Positions 6,556-10,122 of a DNA stretch of 10,122 bases are shown piece after piece; positions within the stretch are counted from its first letter, which is position 1, and each line of letters begins with the position of its first letter. A program made the translations under genes and the position numbers. The stretch lies in the NCBI GenBank assembly GCA_019309815.1, contig JAFDFO010000074.1, positions 1 through 10,122 on the forward strand, read 5' to 3'. A model generated the notes under the pieces. It was given only the letters and a program-made list of their open reading frames with translations, was not told the DNA's origin and made no database searches. Source of the stretch: Deltaproteobacteria bacterium. Lineage in GTDB: Bacteria; Desulfobacterota; Desulfobacteria; Desulfobacterales; C00003060.

Positions 6556-6918
6556 CTCCTAGGGCAAGGAGTGCGGGTGCAGGGGGCCTCCTTTTGGCAA
6601 GATTTTCAGAACGGACGTCGTCTATCAAGAGGGGGTCCCTGCCCCAAACCATAGGCGCTCTACCCTCCCCGATAGTTGTTTTCCCTTCCACCACCGGCCG
6701 GCCAGGTATCATACCAGGGACAGACTGTTTAGGCGTATTTCATCCGGGTTTGTTCCCGTTCCATACGGCCATATGCGGTATTGAGCCTGCACGTGCTTTC
6801 AAATCTCCGCCCCACCTTTGAGGTTGACTTTTCTTGGCAAAACCGAAAAACTGACATGATTTATCGTGTATTTTCACAGCGCCCTTTGGACCAAGAGTGG
6901 TACATGATAAAAGAAATT

Positions 6919-6928
6919 GGGGGGGAAG
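6919..6928 (+). promoter_or_regulatory. G-tract ribosome binding site
   Basis: A run of seven G followed by AAG lies nine bases before the ATG at 6938. It acts as a Shine-Dalgarno-like sequence and supports that ATG over a TTG at 6917 in the same frame, which overlaps the G tract and has no Shine-Dalgarno sequence of its own. Length change in the G run would alter the spacing, so translation could vary between cells. Confidence 0.55.
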
Positions 6929-6937
6929 AACACAAAG

Positions 6938-9334
6938 ATGTTTCCTCTGTATATCGGTGTTTTACTGGTCTCTCTATCCACGTTACTCATTGAAATATCG
7001 CTAACACGGATATTTTCGGTGACCATATGGTACCACTTTGCGTTCATGGTCATCAGTATTGCTCTGCTGGGCTTTGGTGCAAGTGGCTCCTTCTTGACGG
7101 TCTTCAGACAGATAGTCAATAAAGATACCAACAAAGTAACTGCCCTTCTCGCCTTTTTGTTTGCAATGACTATCATAATCAGTTTGATCATCATTAATCA
7201 GATAACTCTGGATCCTTTCCAGATGGCCGAGCACCCGGTGCATATAGCAAAACTGTTCATATATTACCTCATACTCATCGTACCATTTTTCATGTCAGGT
7301 TTATGTATATCCTTCCTGTTGAGTAAGATGCCCCACAGAGTTGGGATATTCTACTTCTTCAGTCTGCTCGGTTCGGGTATGGGATGTTTCTCAGCGATTT
7401 TTGTCATTCCGTTGTTCTCGAATGCGGGTGCGATCATATTTGCAGCATTAGTTTTATTGGTGGCAGCGCTTTTCTTTAATTCAAACAGGTCCAGGAAGAT
7501 CAGCGTTGCACTGCTACCTGTAATAGCAATGTTGTTCTTTGTCCTGATCAATGCGCGATCTCTTTTCGAATTCAAGGTTCCTGACAGCAAGGCACTATCG
7601 GATTTTCAGAGTGCAGGACTGAAGCCTGCGCTTACCAGGTGGAATGCCTTTTCCAGAATAGATGTTTTCAAGCCTACAAACGCGATTTATGCCCCGGGCC
7701 TGTCATCAAAGTATCCCCTCAATTCCATTCCGCCACAGATGATGATGTTCATTGATGCGGATGCCATTACTCCGATTACAGAGATTAAGAAGGATGCAAG
7801 CAGTCTGGACTTCGTCAACTACCTTCCATCGTCTGTGGCCTATAAACTCAGGCCGCGTTCAAGGGTGTGCATCATAGGCGCAGGGGGGGGATTTGATGTG
7901 TTAACAGCGCTATCGGCCAGTGATCCGGAACTTGTTACTGCTGTTGAGATCAATGCGGACATAGGCTCGATTATAGAAGATGAGTTCAAGGAGTTTTCCG
8001 GAGACATATTCAGCCTGGAAGGCGTGAACCTTCAGATCGAGGAAGGAAGGAGCTTCATCCGGAATTCAACCGAGACATTTGATGTTATTCAGATTTCTTT
8101 GGTAGATACGTGTGCTGCGGCCTCAACGGGGGCCTATAGCCTGGCAGAGAATTACTTGTACACCACAGAAGCCTTCATGGACTACATGAACCACTTGGCG
8201 CCCGACGGGATTTTCACGGTGACACGTTGGTTACTGACCCCTCCGAAAGAATGCTTGCGCTTGGCTTCCCTAGCCTTGGCTACACTGGAGAGCATTGGCG
8301 CTCCTAATCCACAAAACAATATGGTGTTTGTGGCAAGTGGAAGGGTGGCCGTATTGCTGCTGAAAAGGAGTGAATTCACCCAGGCAGAAGTCAAAGAGAT
8401 ACAAAAAATATGTCAACAATATGGCTTTGGCCTGCTTTATGCTCCACGGATTTCCGGTGATAATATCTTCTACAAGTTAATTCATTCAAAACACAAAGAT
8501 GTGTTTTATGCATTATACCCTCTCAATATTGAACCTCCTACTGATGATAAGCCTTTCTACTTCCACTATTACACTTGGGACAAGATTCATCTCTCTGAGT
8601 CCCGGGACCTTTTGTCTATCTACAGACACGACATTAGTTACATGATCCTGATTGTCGTCTTAGTGCAGGCACTGCTTATGAGTGCTGTTTTCATTCTGGG
8701 TCCGTTAGGTATGGCGAAGAAGGCGGGAATATCAAAGTGCCCTTTGCGCTATCGATTCATGCTGTATTTTGCTTGTTTGGGCATGGGTTTTATGTTCATC
8801 GAAGTGACGTTGATTCAAAAGTTCATCCTGTTCCTAGGGCACCCTGTCTATTCTTTTTCCGTCGTTCTATCTTCCTTGTTAGTATTCGCCGGCCTGGGAA
8901 GTCTATATACTACCAGATTTTGTCAGGGTGCTGTTACAAGTAAGCTGTCGATAATCATTGGGAGTTTGGTGGCGTTGGTGCTAATCTACTCATTTGTCTT
9001 AACGAAACTGTCATACTTCTTTCTGGGTTGGGATTTGACTGCTCGCTTTGCAGTCTCTGCACTGCTGCTTGCCCCTTTAGGATTTCTTATGGGAATGCCC
9101 TTCCCCATCGGCATACGCTTGGCAGATAGTACTGATACGAAGCTGGTTCCCTGGTCCTGGGCTGTTAACGGCTGTCTGTCTGTTGTAAGCTCAGTGCTAA
9201 GCGTCATCATAGCCCTGAGCTTTGGGTTTTCCGTGGTGTTGAGATGTGCTGCAGTTGTGTATCTTTTGGCTATGTTAGCCATGCAACGAGGACCGCGTCT
9301 GTTTTCAGGCAGGGGCTCTTCAGAAGTCGTTTGA
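6938..9334 (+). CDS. Membrane-embedded spermidine-synthase-like protein
   Basis: This 798-residue inner-membrane protein has three parts: about six N-terminal helices (1-205), a soluble Rossmann domain (about 230-545) and about seven C-terminal helices (565-785). The Rossmann domain belongs to the spermidine synthase/SAM-methyltransferase-like fold: CIIGAGGGFD (311-320) is the nucleotide loop, VEIN (336-339) ends strand 2, and EEGRSF (368-373) and FDVIQISLVD (381-390) follow. The C-terminal half carries FIEVTLIQKFILFLGHP (620-636) and PWSWAVNG (738-745), typical of large membrane proteins annotated as spermidine synthases. The aspartate-rich active site of true aminopropyltransferases is not clearly present (ISLVDT replaces the usual VDxxDP), so polyamine synthesis is doubtful and the substrate unknown. 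The cofactor loop is encoded by a run of eight G. The TVP38 gene follows 54 bp later and is probably co-transcribed. Confidence 0.85.
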   Translation: MFPLYIGVLLVSLSTLLIEISLTRIFSVTIWYHFAFMVISIALLGFGASGSFLTVFRQIVNKDTNKVTALLAFLFAMTIIISLIIINQITLDPFQMAEHPVHIAKLFIYYLILIVPFFMSGLCISFLLSKMPHRVGIFYFFSLLGSGMGCFSAIFVIPLFSNAGAIIFAALVLLVAALFFNSNRSRKISVALLPVIAMLFFVLINARSLFEFKVPDSKALSDFQSAGLKPALTRWNAFSRIDVFKPTNAIYAPGLSSKYPLNSIPPQMMMFIDADAITPITEIKKDASSLDFVNYLPSSVAYKLRPRSRVCIIGAGGGFDVLTALSASDPELVTAVEINADIGSIIEDEFKEFSGDIFSLEGVNLQIEEGRSFIRNSTETFDVIQISLVDTCAAASTGAYSLAENYLYTTEAFMDYMNHLAPDGIFTVTRWLLTPPKECLRLASLALATLESIGAPNPQNNMVFVASGRVAVLLLKRSEFTQAEVKEIQKICQQYGFGLLYAPRISGDNIFYKLIHSKHKDVFYALYPLNIEPPTDDKPFYFHYYTWDKIHLSESRDLLSIYRHDISYMILIVVLVQALLMSAVFILGPLGMAKKAGISKCPLRYRFMLYFACLGMGFMFIEVTLIQKFILFLGHPVYSFSVVLSSLLVFAGLGSLYTTRFCQGAVTSKLSIIIGSLVALVLIYSFVLTKLSYFFLGWDLTARFAVSALLLAPLGFLMGMPFPIGIRLADSTDTKLVPWSWAVNGCLSVVSSVLSVIIALSFGFSVVLRCAAVVYLLAMLAMQRGPRLFSGRGSSEVV

Positions 9335-9388
9335 TGCGTTCTTTGCGCCTACCTTTCAGCTACCTGATACAAAGATAAGTGCTCGAAG

Positions 9389-10063
9389 ATGAAATTACTA
9401 TTCGCAAAACCCCACATCCGCTTTCTCCTTTTGCTGCTTCTTGTGATTGCCCTTTTGCTGCTTGGAACACTTGTGCCGGTTGACAAAGAAGCGATTGACG
9501 ACTTCCTAAAAGGTATTCCCCTTGCCTATTCATCTGTAGCATTTGCTTTTCTGTATGTTGTTGGAACCTTTGTTGTCTGGTACCTGAAAGACCCCTTGAA
9601 GGTAGTCGGTGCTATTATTTTCGGTGCCTATCTGAGCACGCTGCTTATCTACATAGCGGAGATAATCAACGCGTGCATCTTTTTTCAGATAACGAACAGT
9701 CTTGGGAAGGATTATGTAGAAAAGACTCTGCGAGGAAAATTCAAGAGGTTTTACGAAAGAATTGACGAGATAAATTTGGGTTGGATTTTCTTGCTGCGAG
9801 CAGTTCCGCTAATTCCTTATCGCATTCTGGATATCAGTTTTGGTCTGAGCAAGCTTCCCCTTAAGAAGTACATTCTGATCGTGATCCTGGCATCCTTGCC
9901 GAGGATATTCTGGGTGCAATTCGTCCTGGCCGGCATGAAGGGGTTTTCCATGAACAGTGCCGTCGCCTACTTCAATGAGAATAACGTTGTTTTCTTCTTG
10001 AGCCTGGCCTACTTCGTGATCACCTTAATCGTTGCGTTCAGAATAAAGAGAAAGTTCCAGTGA
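9389..10063 (+). CDS. TVP38/TMEM64 (VTT-domain) membrane protein
   Basis: This 224-residue protein fits the TVP38/TMEM64 branch of the DedA/VTT superfamily, inner-membrane proteins implicated in lipid scrambling or membrane homeostasis. It opens with a Leu-rich helix (10-29), then helices at about 46-66 and 70-100, a cytoplasmic basic segment (110-126), and the conserved core FLLRAVPLIPYRILDISFGL (134-153) with the re-entrant Pro/Arg pattern, KLPLKKYILI and a further LPRIFWVQF (170-178). It ends with helix 200-217 and a basic tail. The length is normal for the family. The ATG at 9389 has only a weak upstream purine stretch, but no better start exists. It follows the spermidine-synthase-like gene by 54 bp on the same strand; the pairing suggests a shared membrane or lipid function, which is inference. 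Confidence 0.88.
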   Translation: MKLLFAKPHIRFLLLLLLVIALLLLGTLVPVDKEAIDDFLKGIPLAYSSVAFAFLYVVGTFVVWYLKDPLKVVGAIIFGAYLSTLLIYIAEIINACIFFQITNSLGKDYVEKTLRGKFKRFYERIDEINLGWIFLLRAVPLIPYRILDISFGLSKLPLKKYILIVILASLPRIFWVQFVLAGMKGFSMNSAVAYFNENNVVFFLSLAYFVITLIVAFRIKRKFQ

Positions 10064-10122
10064 TGCTTTATTGTGGCGCGATTTGTTGAAGGTGGAGACC
10101 TGACCTTTTGTTTTCATGAAAC

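Larger units (their letters stand above)
5978..6937. other. Gene-poor region of about 960 bp
   Basis: No convincing gene is visible between the small membrane protein and the spermidine-synthase-like gene, which diverge from here. A 147-codon plus-strand frame (6378-6821) is rich in Pro, Ser, Gly and Cys and resembles nothing I know. Structures seen: a diverged 47-bp direct repeat (6093-6139 and 6509-6555), a tandem TTCCCGGG pair (6419-6434), an inverted pair CCTATAT/ATATAGG (6294-6300, 6313-6319), a 6-bp hairpin ACTCCT/AGGAGT (6555-6572) and a minus-strand frame broken by one TGA (6542-6772). G+C is high in 6540-6780 compared with the flanks. It must hold the promoters of both flanking genes, but I find no strong match. 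It may be remnant mobile or decayed DNA. Confidence 0.5.

Noticed and set aside
6378..6821. 147-codon plus-strand frame
   Set aside because: No recognisable domain, no ribosome binding site at its start, composition rich in Pro/Ser/Gly/Cys, and the opposite strand has an equally plausible frame.
6833..6880. TTGGCA or TTGACT as -35 elements for the spermidine-synthase-like gene
   Set aside because: No -10 of more than three consensus matches lies at 16-18 bp from either hexamer.
10089..10114. AAGGT/ACCTT pairing followed by a T-rich run after the VTT-domain gene
   Set aside because: The stem is only 5 bp with a 9-nt loop, too weak to call an intrinsic terminator.

Overview
This window looks like a chromosomal segment of a Gram-negative, moderate-G+C bacterium. 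The mix of genes suggests a deltaproteobacterial (Desulfobacterota-like) lineage. The evidence is an RpoH-type sigma factor with a recognisable RpoH box, two lipoproteins with signal-peptidase-II type N-termini (one resembling LolB/DUF4292 outer-membrane lipoproteins), a Mut7-C protein and a large membrane-embedded spermidine-synthase-like protein. The taxonomic call is inference from gene content; no marker in the window settles it.

Left half (about 160-5456), all on the minus strand, read in transcriptional order: an RpoH-family sigma factor; a long TPR lipoprotein 49 bp downstream; a 248-bp intergenic repeat with inverted ends; a LolB-like lipoprotein; a Mut7-C RNase-fold/zinc-ribbon protein; a 333-bp stretch with no convincing gene; and a DPM1-type family 2 glycosyltransferase. 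The first four genes are closely spaced and may form one transcription unit dealing with stress-responsive transcription and outer-membrane assembly or maintenance. The glycosyltransferase is further away and may be independent. At the far left edge are a four-unit octamer tandem repeat and a perfect hairpin.

Middle (about 5457-6937): a divergent intergenic region carries a good sigma-70-like promoter facing the sigma factor gene and a weaker one facing a complete tRNA-Arg(TCT) with encoded CCA. A 69-residue two-helix membrane protein converges on the tRNA. Then come about 960 bp without a convincing gene, holding a diverged 47-bp direct repeat and a minus-strand frame interrupted by one TGA.

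Right half (6938-10063), plus strand: a 798-residue protein with multiple N- and C-terminal membrane helices around a spermidine-synthase-like Rossmann domain, followed 54 bp later by a TVP38/TMEM64 (VTT-domain) membrane protein. The two are probably co-transcribed. Their joint role is unknown; both sit in the inner membrane.

The most unusual items are the inverted-ended repeat that supplies the start codon and Shine-Dalgarno sequence of the LolB-like gene, two long G tracts (one just before the start codon, one in the cofactor-binding loop) of the membrane spermidine-synthase-like gene, and the unexplained 960-bp region. I see no CRISPR array, no intact transposase and no obvious defence system.
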